DNA of 64,000 bases from WHSO01 sp963732875 (lineage in GTDB: Bacteria; Pseudomonadota; Alphaproteobacteria; SMXQ01): the NCBI GenBank assembly GCA_963732875.1, contig CAVTBD010000002.1, positions 1,116,001-1,180,000 on the forward strand, in the 5' to 3' direction. Positions 1 through 11,618 of the stretch are shown piece after piece (the first letter of the stretch is position 1; each line of letters begins with the position of its first letter). The position numbers were made by a program, and so were the translations under genes. The notes under the pieces are model-generated. The model saw only the letters and a list, made by a program, of their open reading frames with translations, was not told the DNA's origin and made no database searches.

Positions 1-353
1 TGCAATCCGGCTTCGCGCGCGGCATCGGCCAGCGCCTTCACCCGCCCGTGGAACAGATAGCCGCCACGGTCGAACACCACTTTCTCCACCCCGCTCGCCT
101 TGGCGCGCGCGGCGACGAGCTTGCCCACCTCGGCCGCCGCGTCGCGGTCGGCGCCGGTCTTGAGCTTGCCCTTGAGGTCCTTGTCCATCGACGAAGCCGC
201 GGCCAGGGTGCGGCCGTTCGCGTCGTCGATGATCTGGGCATAGATGTGCTTCGACGAGCGGAACACCGACAGGCGTGGCCGCTTGGTCTTGCTGAGAAGC
301 GCGTGGCGCGTACGGCGCGTGCGGCGCTTGAAAAGTTCCCTGCTGTTCAACAT
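1..353 (-). CDS. rplR: 50S ribosomal protein L18 (partial at window edge)
   Basis: L18 binds 5S rRNA in the central protuberance of the large subunit. Reading the minus strand from ATG at 353 gives an open frame of 117 codons running off the window; it starts MLNSRELFKRRTRRTR and has the L18 core (RLSVFRSSKHIYAQIIDD). The frame is still open at base 1, and family length (about 117-120) suggests only a few residues are missing. It begins 10 nt after the rplF stop, as expected in the spc operon. Confidence 0.95.
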   Translation of the reverse strand, partial: MLNSRELFKRRTRRTRHALLSKTKRPRLSVFRSSKHIYAQIIDDANGRTLAAASSMDKDLKGKLKTGADRDAAAEVGKLVAARAKASGVEKVVFDRGGYLFHGRVKALADAAREAGL

Positions 354-363
354 GGTCTGGCCC

Positions 364-897
364 TTACTTCTTCTTGCCTTCCTTGCGGCGGACATATTCG
401 CCGGCGTAGCGCACGCCCTTGCCCTTGTAGGGCTCGGGCGGACGGTAGCCGCGGATCTCGGCGGCCATCTGGCCCACCGTCTGGGCGTCCGCCCCGGTGA
501 TGCTGATCGCGGTCGGCCGCTCGCAGGTCACGGTGATCCCCTTGGGGATCGGATAGCGTACCTCGTGGGAGAACCCGAGCGACAGCACCAGGTCCTTGCC
601 CTGGACCGCGGCGCGGTAACCGACGCCCTCGATCTCGAGGTTGGTGGTGAAGCCCTGGGACACACCCTTGACGATGTTGGAGACGAGCGAGCGGCTCATG
701 CCCCACATCATCTTGGCGCGCTGGGAGGCATCGCGCGGCGTCACCACGACCTTGTCGTCCTTGAGTTCCGCCAGGACCTCGTCGACCAGCACGACCGAGA
801 GCTCGCCGAGCTTGCCCTTGGCCGAAATCTGCTGGCCCGACACGTTGACGGTAACACCGCTGGGAACGGGCACCGGATGCTTGCCGATACGCGACAT
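364..897 (-). CDS. rplF: 50S ribosomal protein L6
   Basis: 177 residues, normal length for L6, which sits near the GTPase-associated centre and contacts 23S rRNA domain VI. The start MSRIGKHPVPVPSGV and the C-terminal GPEPYKGKG-like motif (here RPPEPYKGKGVRYAGE) are diagnostic. ATG at 897 lies 33 nt after the rpsH stop. It is part of the continuous spc operon. Confidence 0.98.
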   Translation of the reverse strand: MSRIGKHPVPVPSGVTVNVSGQQISAKGKLGELSVVLVDEVLAELKDDKVVVTPRDASQRAKMMWGMSRSLVSNIVKGVSQGFTTNLEIEGVGYRAAVQGKDLVLSLGFSHEVRYPIPKGITVTCERPTAISITGADAQTVGQMAAEIRGYRPPEPYKGKGVRYAGEYVRRKEGKKK

Positions 898-930
898 GAT
901 GCGCTCCTTAAACCTTCTCGCCCGCCAGGA

Positions 931-1329
931 TCAGAATACCTGGCACAGGATCTCGCCGCCGACGTTGGCCTCGCGCGCATCGGTGTCCGACATCACGCCA
1001 CGCGGCGTGGACAGGACGGCGATGCCGAGACCGTTGAACGGACGGGTCAGGTCCTTGATCTTTGAATAGACGCGGCGCCCCGGCTTCGACACCCGCTTGA
1101 TGGTGCGGATGACCGGTTCGCCCTCGTGGTACTTGAGCTCAATCGTGATCTCGGGAATGCCGGGGGCGGCTTCGCGGCGCTCGTAACCGCGGATGTAGCC
1201 TTCCTTCAGCAGAACCTCGAGCACGTTGGCGCGCAGGTTGGACGCGGGGGTGGTCACGCTCGGCAGCTTGCGGGCCTGGGCGTTCCGGATCCGCGTCAGC
1301 ATATCCCCAAGGGGGTCGCTCATTGCCAT
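931..1329 (-). CDS. rpsH: 30S ribosomal protein S8
   Basis: 132 residues; primary 16S rRNA binder and, in enterobacteria, translational repressor of the spc operon. I chose the ATG at 1329 (MAMSDPLGDMLTRI) because AGGAG lies 8 nt upstream; an in-frame ATG two codons on (1323) would give the classical MSDPLGDML start. The frame stays open further upstream, but that extension lacks S8 similarity and overlaps rpsN. Confidence 0.97.
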   Translation of the reverse strand: MAMSDPLGDMLTRIRNAQARKLPSVTTPASNLRANVLEVLLKEGYIRGYERREAAPGIPEITIELKYHEGEPVIRTIKRVSKPGRRVYSKIKDLTRPFNGLGIAVLSTPRGVMSDTDAREANVGGEILCQVF

Positions 1330-1345
1330 ATCCGTCTCTCCTAGC

Positions 1346-1651
1346 CTACCAGCTCGACTTGACCATGCCCGGGATCTGGCCACGGGAGGCCAGGTCGCGC
1401 AGCGCCAGACGACTCAGCCTGAACTTGCGATAGACCGCGCGCGGCCGCCCCGTCAGCTCGCAGCGGGTGCGAATGCGCACCTTCGAGCCGTTGCGCGGCA
1501 GCTGAGCCAGCTTGAGGCGCGCGGCGAAGCGATCCTCCGGCGGCAGAGCCGTATCCTTCGCCAAGGCCTTGAGCTTCGCCCGGCGCGCGGCAAACTTGCG
1601 AACCATCCGTTCGCGCCGCTTGTTTTTTTCGATGGCACTCGTCTTCGCCAT
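1346..1651 (-). CDS. rpsN: 30S ribosomal protein S14
   Basis: 101 residues, starting MAKTSAIEKNKRRERMV. This is the long, zinc-independent form of S14: the C-terminal half has CELTGRPRAVYRKFRLSR but not the paired CxxC zinc motif of the short form. S14 helps form the small-subunit head near S3 and S10. It sits between rplE (31 nt) and rpsH (16 nt), the usual spc order. Confidence 0.97.
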   Translation of the reverse strand: MAKTSAIEKNKRRERMVRKFAARRAKLKALAKDTALPPEDRFAARLKLAQLPRNGSKVRIRTRCELTGRPRAVYRKFRLSRLALRDLASRGQIPGMVKSSW

Positions 1652-1682
1652 GAATTCCGAACCTCCGTATCCTAATCGCCAG

Positions 1683-2246
1683 TCAGTTGGCGAACGGGAA
1701 GTCAAAACCTTCGAGAAGCGTACGCGCCTCGTCGTCGGTCTTCGCCGTGGTGACGATGGTGATGTCCATGCCACGCACGGTATCAATCCTGTCGTAATCG
1801 ATCTCCGGGAACACGAGCTGCTCCTTGAGACCGAGGGAATAGTTGCCGCGGCCGTCGAAGCTCTTATTGGACACGCCGCGGAAGTCGCGCACGCGCGGCA
1901 ATGCGATGTTCACGAGCCGGTCGAAGAATTCCCACATGCGCTCGCGCCGCAGGGTCACCTTGCAGCCGATGGCCAGTTCCTCGCGCAGCTTGAAGTTGGC
2001 GATCGCCTTGCGCGAGCGCGTCACCAGCGGCTTCTGGCCGGAGATCGCCGTAAGATCCTCCACGGCCGCATTGATCTTCTTCGAATCCGCAACCGCCTCG
2101 CCGACGCCCATGTTGATGACGATCTTCTCGATCCGGGGCACCTCGAGATGGTTTCCGTAGTCGAACTTCTCCTGCAGCTTGGCACGCACCACGGAGTCGT
2201 AGTGGGCCTTCAGCTTGGGAACGTACTTTTCACTGGCTTCAGCCAT
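1683..2246 (-). CDS. rplE: 50S ribosomal protein L5
   Basis: 187 residues, a little longer than E. coli L5 (179) but usual in alphaproteobacteria. L5 binds 5S rRNA and contacts S13 across the subunit bridge. Hallmarks visible are KIVINMGVGEA near the N-terminus, GQKPLVTRSRKAIA in the middle and the FRGVSNKSFDGRGNYSLG stretch. It follows rplX by 27 nt. Confidence 0.98.
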   Translation of the reverse strand: MAEASEKYVPKLKAHYDSVVRAKLQEKFDYGNHLEVPRIEKIVINMGVGEAVADSKKINAAVEDLTAISGQKPLVTRSRKAIANFKLREELAIGCKVTLRRERMWEFFDRLVNIALPRVRDFRGVSNKSFDGRGNYSLGLKEQLVFPEIDYDRIDTVRGMDITIVTTAKTDDEARTLLEGFDFPFAN

Positions 2247-2273
2247 GTCCTGTCCTCACAAGTCCCGTAGCGC

Positions 2274-2585
2274 CTAGTCGATCACTTCGCCCGAGCGCTT
2301 CGCCACGCGGACCTTCTTGCCGCCCTCGAGCACCTTGAAGGTGACGCGGGTGGGCTTGCCTTCCTTGGGATCCAAGAGGGAGACGTTGGAGACGTGAATC
2401 GACGCCTCCTTCTCGATGATGCCGGGTGCCTGGCCGGAGCCGCCGCGCGAATGGCGCTTGACCATGTTCACGCCCTGCACCAGCACGCGGTCCTCCGCCG
2501 GGATGACCTTGAGCACGCTGCCCTGCTTGCCCTTGTCCTTGCCGGCCATCACCACGACGGTGTCGCCCTTCCTGATCTTGTTCAT
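2274..2585 (-). CDS. rplX: 50S ribosomal protein L24
   Basis: 103 residues with an N-terminal KOW domain (IRKGDTVVVMAGKDKGKQG). L24 is an assembly initiator that binds the 5' end of 23S rRNA. Sequence around residues 50-60 (NMVKRHSRGG) matches the family basic loop. It follows rplN by 21 nt, same strand. Confidence 0.97.
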   Translation of the reverse strand: MNKIRKGDTVVVMAGKDKGKQGSVLKVIPAEDRVLVQGVNMVKRHSRGGSGQAPGIIEKEASIHVSNVSLLDPKEGKPTRVTFKVLEGGKKVRVAKRSGEVID

Positions 2586-2606
2586 CGCACCCGTTCCTTA
2601 CCTGCG

Positions 2607-2975
2607 CTAGAGCACTTCCGGCGCCAGCGAGATGATCTTCATGTAGCCCTTGGCGCGCAGCTCGCGCGTGACGGGGCCGAAAATGCGCGTGCCGATGGGC
2701 TCGCCCTGGTTGTCGATCAGCACCGCCGCGTTGCGGTCGAAGCGGATCGCGCTGCCGTCGGCGCGGCGGATCGGAAACGCGGTGCGCACGATCACCGCCT
2801 TCTGGACGTCGCCCTTCTTGACGCGGCCGCGCGGGATCGCGTCCTTCACGGAGACGACGATCACGTCGCCGACCTCGGCCACCTTGCGCTTCGAGCCGCC
2901 CAGCACCTTGATGCACTGAACGCGGCGCGCGCCGGAGTTATCGGCAACCTCCAGGTTGGACTGCATCTGGATCAT
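2607..2975 (-). CDS. rplN: 50S ribosomal protein L14
   Basis: 122 residues, the exact family length. L14 forms inter-subunit bridge B8 and binds 23S rRNA. The start MIQMQSNLEVADNSGARRV and the C-terminal FGPVTRELRAKGYMKIISLAPEVL-type end are canonical. It is separated from rpsQ by 57 nt, which holds a pair of hairpins described elsewhere. Confidence 0.98.
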   Translation of the reverse strand: MIQMQSNLEVADNSGARRVQCIKVLGGSKRKVAEVGDVIVVSVKDAIPRGRVKKGDVQKAVIVRTAFPIRRADGSAIRFDRNAAVLIDNQGEPIGTRIFGPVTRELRAKGYMKIISLAPEVL

Positions 2976-2991
2976 CGGTCACTTCCTTCAC

Positions 2992-3044
2992 AATGAGGGA
3001 CGCACCAGCGTCCCCGCCGAATGAGGGGCGCCTCAGGCGTCCCC
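2992..3044 (-). repeat. Twin hairpins between rpsQ and rplN
   Basis: Two near-identical 24-25 base units (2992-3015 and 3020-3044) each hold an inverted repeat (GGGACGC with GCGTCCC; GGGGCGCC with GGCGTCCCC). The second overlaps the rpsQ stop codon. They lie in the longest gap of the spc part of the operon and would form tandem stem-loops in the mRNA. No run of U follows, so they are not ordinary terminators; mRNA stabilising or processing hairpins are possible. Confidence 0.55.
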
Positions 3045-3269
3045 GGTTACCACTTCCCAGCTCTTGCTCTTCGAGATCGGGCGGCATTCGCGGATGCGAA
3101 CGATGTCGCCGACCTTGCAGGCGTTGTTCTCGTCGTGGGCGGCGAACTTGCGCGACCTGCGCATGACCTTCTTGACCAGCGGGTGCAGGACCTGTCGGTC
3201 CACCTGCACGATCACCGTCTTTTCGCCCTTATCGGAGACCACCGTCCCCTGCATGATGCGCCTTGGCAT
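3033..3269 (-). CDS. rpsQ: 30S ribosomal protein S17
   Basis: 78 residues; a primary 16S rRNA binder with an OB fold. The start MPRRIMQGTVVSDKGEKTV and the VQVDRQVLHPLVKKV segment are diagnostic of S17. It follows rpmC by 29 nt. The stop codon falls inside a hairpin unit. Confidence 0.97.
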   Translation of the reverse strand: MPRRIMQGTVVSDKGEKTVIVQVDRQVLHPLVKKVMRRSRKFAAHDENNACKVGDIVRIRECRPISKSKSWEVVTGDA

Positions 3270-3298
3270 GTTACGTCCTCGTCGTCAGCGCGCGCCGG

Positions 3299-3496
3299 TC
3301 AGGCCCCGCGCGCCACCTTGTCGTTCAACACCGTCTGGATGCGCGCGATGTCGCGGCGCACCTTGCCCACCCGGGCCGTGTTCTCGAGCTGGCCCGACGC
3401 CTGCTGGAAGCGCAGATTGAACGCCTCCTTCTTGAGCGCCAGAAGCTCGGTCTTGAGCTCGTCCGGGGTCTTCATCCTGAGGTCGCCTGCCTTCAT
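3299..3496 (-). CDS. rpmC: 50S ribosomal protein L29
   Basis: 65 residues, the normal size of this two-helix protein near the peptide exit tunnel, where it helps dock SRP and trigger factor. ATG at 3496 gives MKAGDLRMKTPDELKTELL; the ending (GKVRRDIARIQTVLNDK) is the typical L29 C-terminal helix. The ATG is one base beyond the rplP stop, so translation is probably coupled. Confidence 0.97.
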   Translation of the reverse strand: MKAGDLRMKTPDELKTELLALKKEAFNLRFQQASGQLENTARVGKVRRDIARIQTVLNDKVARGA

Positions 3497-3497
3497 G

Positions 3498-3917
3498 TCA
3501 CGCTCCCTCGCCGATACGGGCAACGAACCTGGTCTTGATCGGCAGCTTGGCCGCGGCCAGCGCGAATGCCTCGCGCGCGACGTTGGCATCGACGCCGTCG
3601 ATCTCGAACATGATCCGGCCCGGATGGACGCGGGCGGCCCAGAACTCCGGCGCGCCCTTGCCCTTGCCCTGGCGCACCTCGGCCGGCTTCTTGCTGACCG
3701 GCACGTCCGGGAAGATCAGCACCCACACGCGGCCGGCGCGCTTCATGTGGCGCGTGATCGCGCGGCGCGCGGCCTCGATCTGGCGCGCGGTCACGCGTTC
3801 CGGCTCCACCGCCTTGAGGCCGAAGGCCCCGAAGCTGAGCTGGGTGCCACCCTTGGCATTGCCGTGGATGCGGCCCTTGTGGGCCTTGCGGAATCTGGTT
3901 CTTTTCGGTTGCAGCAT
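3498..3917 (-). CDS. rplP: 50S ribosomal protein L16
   Basis: 139 residues starting MLQPKRTRFRKAHKGRIHG. L16 binds near the A site and the peptidyl transferase centre and is a late assembly protein. Core motifs GGTQLSFGAFGLKA and VWVLIFPDVPVSKKPAEVR are present. The open frame extends far upstream antisense-fashion through rpsC, but ATG at 3917 is the only start that matches the family. Confidence 0.97.
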   Translation of the reverse strand: MLQPKRTRFRKAHKGRIHGNAKGGTQLSFGAFGLKAVEPERVTARQIEAARRAITRHMKRAGRVWVLIFPDVPVSKKPAEVRQGKGKGAPEFWAARVHPGRIMFEIDGVDANVAREAFALAAAKLPIKTRFVARIGEGA

Positions 3918-3934
3918 GACGCTTAAACTCTCTC

Positions 3935-4645
3935 TCAGGCCCCCGCGGCGGCACCGCCGCCCGGAGCATTCCGGCCGACCTGCTGATCCGCGAGACGCTT
4001 GTCCTGGGCCATCGGGTCGTGGGCCAGGATTTCGCCCTTGAACACCCAGACCTTGACGCCGCAGGTGCCGTAGGTGGTCTTGGCCGTGGCGAGGCCGTAG
4101 TCCACGTCGGCACGCAGCGTATGAAGCGGCACGCGGCCCTCGCGATACCACTCGGTGCGCGCGATCTCGGCGCCGCCGAGGCGCCCGGCGCAGTTGATGC
4201 GGATGCCGTCGGCGCCGAGGCGCATGGCCGATTGCACGGCACGCTTCATGGCGCGGCGGAAGGCGATGCGGCGCTCGAGCTGTTGGGCGATGTTCTCCGC
4301 CACCAGCTGGGCCTCGATCTCCGGCTTGCGAATCTCGACGATGTTGATGTGAACATCGCCCTCGGTCATCTTGGCGACATCCTGGCGCAGCCTCTCGATG
4401 TCGGCGCCCTTCTTGCCGATCACGACGCCGGGGCGCGCGGTGTGGATCGTGATGCGGGCCTTCTTGGCCGGCCGCTCGATCACGACGCGCGACACGCCCG
4501 CCTGGGCGAGATTCTTGAACAGGTACTCGCGGATCTTGATGTCCTCGTGGAGCAGATCGGCGTACTGGCCGTCGGCGTACCAGCGCGAGTCCCAGGTGCG
4601 GTTGATGCCGAGCCGCAGCCCGACCGGGTTGACCTTGTGGCCCAT
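3935..4645 (-). CDS. rpsC: 30S ribosomal protein S3
   Basis: 236 residues; forms the mRNA entry channel with S4 and S5 and contains an RNA-binding KH domain (RPGVVIGKKGADIERL, with the GxxG loop). The start MGHKVNPVGLRLGINRTWDS is canonical. Its ATG shares one base with the rplV stop (TGATG), implying translational coupling. Confidence 0.98.
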   Translation of the reverse strand: MGHKVNPVGLRLGINRTWDSRWYADGQYADLLHEDIKIREYLFKNLAQAGVSRVVIERPAKKARITIHTARPGVVIGKKGADIERLRQDVAKMTEGDVHINIVEIRKPEIEAQLVAENIAQQLERRIAFRRAMKRAVQSAMRLGADGIRINCAGRLGGAEIARTEWYREGRVPLHTLRADVDYGLATAKTTYGTCGVKVWVFKGEILAHDPMAQDKRLADQQVGRNAPGGGAAAGA

Positions 4646-5028
4646 CAGGCGTTCTCCTCGTCGCGCTCGCGCACAACTAGCTTGATTTTAGAAAACGGCT
4701 TGGAGACATGGCCCACCCGGCCGCGCGCGCGCGCGCGGAAGCGGCCCATGACCAGCGCCGTGCCGACCGAGGCCTCGGCCACGTAGAGCCGGTCCACGTC
4801 GAGCTGGTGATTGTTCTCCGCGTTGGCGATGGCCGACTGCAGCACCTTCTTCACGTCACGGGCCGCGTGCTTGGGGGAGAAGCTGAGCTCGGCCAGCGCC
4901 TTGCTTGCGTCCAGCCCGCGGATCATGCCGGCGAGCAGGCCCAGCTTGCGCGGACTCACCCGGATCATGTTGCCGATCGCGGCGGCTTCGTTTTCCGCCT
5001 CGCGGCGGGGATTGGCTTTCTGACCCAT
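4645..5028 (-). CDS. rplV: 50S ribosomal protein L22
   Basis: 127 residues. L22 lines the exit tunnel; its beta-hairpin near the C-terminus carries the RARGRVGHVSKP tip. The middle segment RVSPRKLGLLAGMIRG is diagnostic. The N-terminus is slightly extended (MGQKANPRREAENEAAA), as in many alphaproteobacteria. It starts 11 nt after rpsS. Confidence 0.97.
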   Translation of the reverse strand: MGQKANPRREAENEAAAIGNMIRVSPRKLGLLAGMIRGLDASKALAELSFSPKHAARDVKKVLQSAIANAENNHQLDVDRLYVAEASVGTALVMGRFRARARGRVGHVSKPFSKIKLVVRERDEENA

Positions 5029-5039
5029 GACGTTCTCTC

Positions 5040-5339
5040 TTACGAGGCCGGTGTGGTGGTGGTCGTCCTGACCGCCTTCTTGTCGGCGGCGTGACCATGG
5101 AACGTGCGCGTCGGCGCGAACTCGCCGAACTTGTGGCCGATCATGTTCTCGGTCACCAGCACGGGAATGAACTTCTGCCCGTTGTGAACGCCGAAGGTGA
5201 GACCGACGAACTGGGGCAGAATCGTGGAGCGGCGCGACCAGGTCTTGATGACCTGCTTGCTGCCGGACGAGCGGGCGCTGTCGGCCTTCTTCAGGAGATA
5301 GCCGTCGACGAACGGGCCTTTCCAGACGGAGCGAGCCAT
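5040..5339 (-). CDS. rpsS: 30S ribosomal protein S19
   Basis: 99 residues; forms a complex with S13 in the head of the small subunit. The start MARSVWKGPFVDGYLLKKA and the motif GHKFGEFAPTRTFHGHA are diagnostic. It follows rplB by 10 nt in the S10 operon order. Confidence 0.98.
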   Translation of the reverse strand: MARSVWKGPFVDGYLLKKADSARSSGSKQVIKTWSRRSTILPQFVGLTFGVHNGQKFIPVLVTENMIGHKFGEFAPTRTFHGHAADKKAVRTTTTTPAS

Positions 5340-5349
5340 AGCGGTTCCC

Positions 5350-6186
5350 TTACTTCTTCTTCGCGCGATGGCGCGAACGGATGATGAGGCTGTCGGACGG
5401 CTTCTTGCCGCGGGTCTTGGCGCCCTTGGTGGGCTTGCCCCAGGGCGTGACCGGATGACGGCCGCCCGAGGTGCGGCCTTCGCCGCCGCCGTGCGGGTGA
5501 TCGATCGGGTTCATGGCGACGCCGCGCACGCTCGGGCGACGGCCCAGCCAGCGCATGCGCCCGGCCTTGCCGAAGTTGACGTTCTGCTGGTCCGGGTTGG
5601 ACACGGCGCCGATGGTCGCCATGCAGCCTTCCGGCACCATGCGCACCTCGCCCGAGCCGAGCCGGATCTGGGCCCAGCCCGAGTCCTTGCCGATCAGCTG
5701 CACGTAGGTGCCCGCCGAACGCGCCAGCTGGCCACCGCGGCCCGGCTTCAGCTCGACGTTGTGGACGATGGTGCCGACCGGGATCGACTTGAGCGGCATG
5801 GCGTTGCCGGGCTGCACGTCGACGCGCTCGCCGGACACCACCTTGTCGCCCGGCGCGAGGCGCTGGGGTGCCAGGATGTAGGTCCGCTCGCCGTCGGTAT
5901 ACTTGATCAGTGCGATGAAGGCGGTCCGGTTGGGATCGTATTCGAGACGCTCCACCGTCGCCTCGACGTCGTGCTTGCGGCGCTTGAAGTCGATCACGCG
6001 GTAGCGCTTCTTGTGCCCACCGCCGCGCTGGAACGCGGTGACACGGCCGTTGTTGTTGCGCCCGCCGGAACGCTTCTTACCCTCGGTCAGGTCCTTGACG
6101 GGCTTGCCCTTGTGCAGATGCGAACGATCGACCAGCACAAGCTCGCGCTGGGACGGCGTCGTCGGGTTATAGGTCTTGAGTGCCAT
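5350..6186 (-). CDS. rplB: 50S ribosomal protein L2
   Basis: 278 residues, one of the most conserved ribosomal proteins, needed for subunit joining and peptidyl transfer. The signature GVAMNPIDHPHGGGEGRT-type segment, containing the essential histidine region, is present near residue 220. The start MALKTYNPTTPSQREL is canonical. It follows rplW by 21 nt. Confidence 0.98.
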   Translation of the reverse strand: MALKTYNPTTPSQRELVLVDRSHLHKGKPVKDLTEGKKRSGGRNNNGRVTAFQRGGGHKKRYRVIDFKRRKHDVEATVERLEYDPNRTAFIALIKYTDGERTYILAPQRLAPGDKVVSGERVDVQPGNAMPLKSIPVGTIVHNVELKPGRGGQLARSAGTYVQLIGKDSGWAQIRLGSGEVRMVPEGCMATIGAVSNPDQQNVNFGKAGRMRWLGRRPSVRGVAMNPIDHPHGGGEGRTSGGRHPVTPWGKPTKGAKTRGKKPSDSLIIRSRHRAKKK

Positions 6187-6207
6187 GGTCAGGTCCTGTC
6201 CGCTTGC

Positions 6208-6534
6208 TTACAGCCCGGAGGTGACATCGATGGTCTGGCCCTCGGCGAGGGTCACGATGGCCTTCTTGAAGTCGTCGCGCTTGCCGACCGTGCCGCGGAA
6301 ACGCTTGATCTTGCCGTTCTGGCGCACGGTGTTGATGCCCGTGACCTTGACCTTGAACAGCTTCTCGATCGCGGCGCGGATTTCCGGCTTGGTGGCGGTG
6401 AGCGGCACGCGGAAGGTCACCTGGTTGTGCTCGGAGCCGCGCGTCGCCTTCTCGGTGATCACCGGGGCGAGCACGAGGTCGAACTTCTTGCCTTCGCCGA
6501 CGTGCACGTTGTTGACGTTGAGCCGCTTGGTCAT
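6208..6534 (-). CDS. rplW: 50S ribosomal protein L23
   Basis: 108 residues from ATG at 6534 (MTKRLNVNNVHVGEG). L23 rings the tunnel exit and docks trigger factor, SRP and SecY. The family core FDLVLAPVITEKAT and VKVTGINTVRQNGKIKRF is clear. The start overlaps the rplD stop by four bases (ATGA). The frame is open further upstream, but that part overlaps rplD and has no L23 features. Confidence 0.97.
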   Translation of the reverse strand: MTKRLNVNNVHVGEGKKFDLVLAPVITEKATRGSEHNQVTFRVPLTATKPEIRAAIEKLFKVKVTGINTVRQNGKIKRFRGTVGKRDDFKKAIVTLAEGQTIDVTSGL

Positions 6535-7151
6535 TTCAGGCGCGCCTCCAGCGCGGTGACGGCGTCCTTGGTCAGGACCAGAACCTGCCGGCGCAGGATG
6601 TCGTAGACGTTGGCGCCGACGCTGGGCAGCACGTCGATGCCGGCGACGTTGCGCGCGGCGCGGGCGAAGCCCTCGTCCACCGCGGCGCCGTCGATGATCA
6701 GCACCGAGGTCCAGCCCAGCTTGGCGAAGCGGTCGGCCAGCGCCTTTGTCTTGGCCTCTTTCATCTTGGCCTCGTCGAGCACGATCAGCTGGCCCGCCGC
6801 CTGCTTGGCCGAAAGCGCCGAGCGCAGGGCGAGGCGGCGCACCTTCTTGGGCAGGCCAAACGCATGGCTGCGCACGACCGGACCATGGATGCGCGCGCCG
6901 CCACGGAACTGCACCGAGCGCAGCGAGCCCTGGCGGGCGCGGCCGGTGCCCTTCTGGCGGTACGGCTTGGCGGTGGTGCCGCTGATCTGCGCGACCGTCT
7001 TGGTGGCATGGGTGCCGGCGCGCTTCTTGGCGCGCTGCCATTCCACGCAGCGGTGCAGGATGTCGGACCGCACGGCAGCACCGAACACCGAGTCCGCGAG
7101 CTCGATCGAACCGACGTTCTTGGCGTCGAGATTGATGACATCGACCTTCAT
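6531..7151 (-). CDS. rplD: 50S ribosomal protein L4
   Basis: 206 residues from ATG at 7151. L4 reaches into the exit tunnel and in enterobacteria autoregulates the S10 operon. The tunnel-loop motif KPYRQKGTGRARQGS and GPVVRSHAFGLPKKVR are present. Overlaps rplW by four bases and follows rplC by 5 nt, so rplC-rplD-rplW are tightly coupled. Confidence 0.97.
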   Translation of the reverse strand: MKVDVINLDAKNVGSIELADSVFGAAVRSDILHRCVEWQRAKKRAGTHATKTVAQISGTTAKPYRQKGTGRARQGSLRSVQFRGGARIHGPVVRSHAFGLPKKVRRLALRSALSAKQAAGQLIVLDEAKMKEAKTKALADRFAKLGWTSVLIIDGAAVDEGFARAARNVAGIDVLPSVGANVYDILRRQVLVLTKDAVTALEARLK

Positions 7152-7156
7152 CGCCG

Positions 7157-7909
7157 TCAGTCCTTCTTTTCCTCGTTGCCGCCCTCGGCCGCCGGCGCCT
7201 CGGGCGCGGCTTCCTCGGCGGGACCGCCCGCGACCGCGGCCGGATAGGGCACGTCCTTGGGACGGGCGCGCTTGGCCGCATCCGAGATCAGCACGAAGCC
7301 GCCCTCGGTGCCCGGCACCGCGCCCTTGACCAGGATCAGGCCGGCCTCGTCGTCGGTGGAGATCACTTCCAGGTTCTGCAGAGTCACGCGCTCGTCGCCG
7401 AGGTGGCCCGCCATCTTCTTGCCCTTGAACACGCGGCCCGGGTCCTGGCGGTTGCCGGTCGAGCCGTGGGAACGGTGCGAGATCGACACGCCGTGGGTCG
7501 CCTCGAGGCCGCGGAAGTTCCAACGCTTCATGGCGCCGGCGAAGCCCTTGCCGATCGAGGTGCCGACCACGTCGACGAGCTGGCCGGCCACGAAGTGGCT
7601 CGCCATGAGCTCGGCGCCAACCGGCACGAGCGCGTCGTCGGCGACGCGGAACTCGACCAGCTTCCGCTTGGGCTCGACCTTGGCCTTGGCGAAATGGCCG
7701 CGCATGGGCTTGCTGACCCGCTTGACCTTGGCCTTGCCGATGCCGAGCTGGACGGCAGTGTAGCCGTCGCGCTCCGCGGTCTTGTGGGCGACGACCTGGC
7801 AGCCTTCCACCCGAAGCACGGTCACGGGCACGTGACGGCCGTCCTCGGCGAACACCCGGGTCATCCCCATTTTCTGTGCGATCAGTCCGGTACGCATGGC
7901 TCTATCCAT
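7157..7909 (-). CDS. rplC: 50S ribosomal protein L3
   Basis: 250 residues. L3 initiates large-subunit assembly and approaches the peptidyl transferase centre. Family motifs are MRTGLIAQKMGMTRVFAEDG and the SHGSTGNRQDPGRVFKGKKM loop. ATG at 7909 has GAGGA close upstream; a second in-frame ATG at 7897 would give the more common MRTGL start but has poorer spacing. The alanine- and glutamate-rich C-terminal tail (last about 35 residues) is an alphaproteobacterial extension. Confidence 0.96.
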   Translation of the reverse strand: MDRAMRTGLIAQKMGMTRVFAEDGRHVPVTVLRVEGCQVVAHKTAERDGYTAVQLGIGKAKVKRVSKPMRGHFAKAKVEPKRKLVEFRVADDALVPVGAELMASHFVAGQLVDVVGTSIGKGFAGAMKRWNFRGLEATHGVSISHRSHGSTGNRQDPGRVFKGKKMAGHLGDERVTLQNLEVISTDDEAGLILVKGAVPGTEGGFVLISDAAKRARPKDVPYPAAVAGGPAEEAAPEAPAAEGGNEEKKD

Positions 7910-7929
7910 GTTCCTCTGGGGCGTCCCCG

Positions 7930-8238
7930 TTACAGCCGGATCTCGACGTCCACGCCGGCGGCGAGGTCGAGCTTCATCAGCGCGTCCACCGTCTGCGGGG
8001 TCGGGTCGACGATATCGAGGAGCCGCTTGTGGGTGCGGATCTCGAACTGCTCACGCGACTTCTTGTCGACGTGGGGCGAACGAAGCACCGTGAAACGCTC
8101 GATGCGGGTCGGCAGCGGGATGGGACCGCGGACGCGGGCCCCCGTGCGCTTGGCCGTCGAAACGATCTCGCTGGTGGACTGATCCAGCAGACGATGATCG
8201 AATGCTTTCAGCCGGATGCGGATATTCTGGCTTTCCAT
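7930..8238 (-). CDS. rpsJ: 30S ribosomal protein S10
   Basis: 102 residues; head protein of the small subunit and, as NusE, partner of NusB in transcription antitermination. The start MESQNIRIRLKAFDHRLLD and GPIPLPTRIERFTVLRSPHVDK-type core are canonical. It lies 34 nt after tuf with no terminator between, so str and S10 operons are read as one unit here. Confidence 0.98.
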   Translation of the reverse strand: MESQNIRIRLKAFDHRLLDQSTSEIVSTAKRTGARVRGPIPLPTRIERFTVLRSPHVDKKSREQFEIRTHKRLLDIVDPTPQTVDALMKLDLAAGVDVEIRL

Positions 8239-8272
8239 GGTCCTGTCCCGTGCCTGAACGCTCTCGCGCTCC

Positions 8273-9466
<1,194 letters not shown>

Positions 9467-9487
9467 GACTTTTCTCCGTGATCCTGA

Positions 9488-11575
<2,088 letters not shown>

Positions 11576-11618
11576 AGCGAATCCTGAACCTGTCTGTTAA
11601 CGGCGTGCCGTCCCGTCC

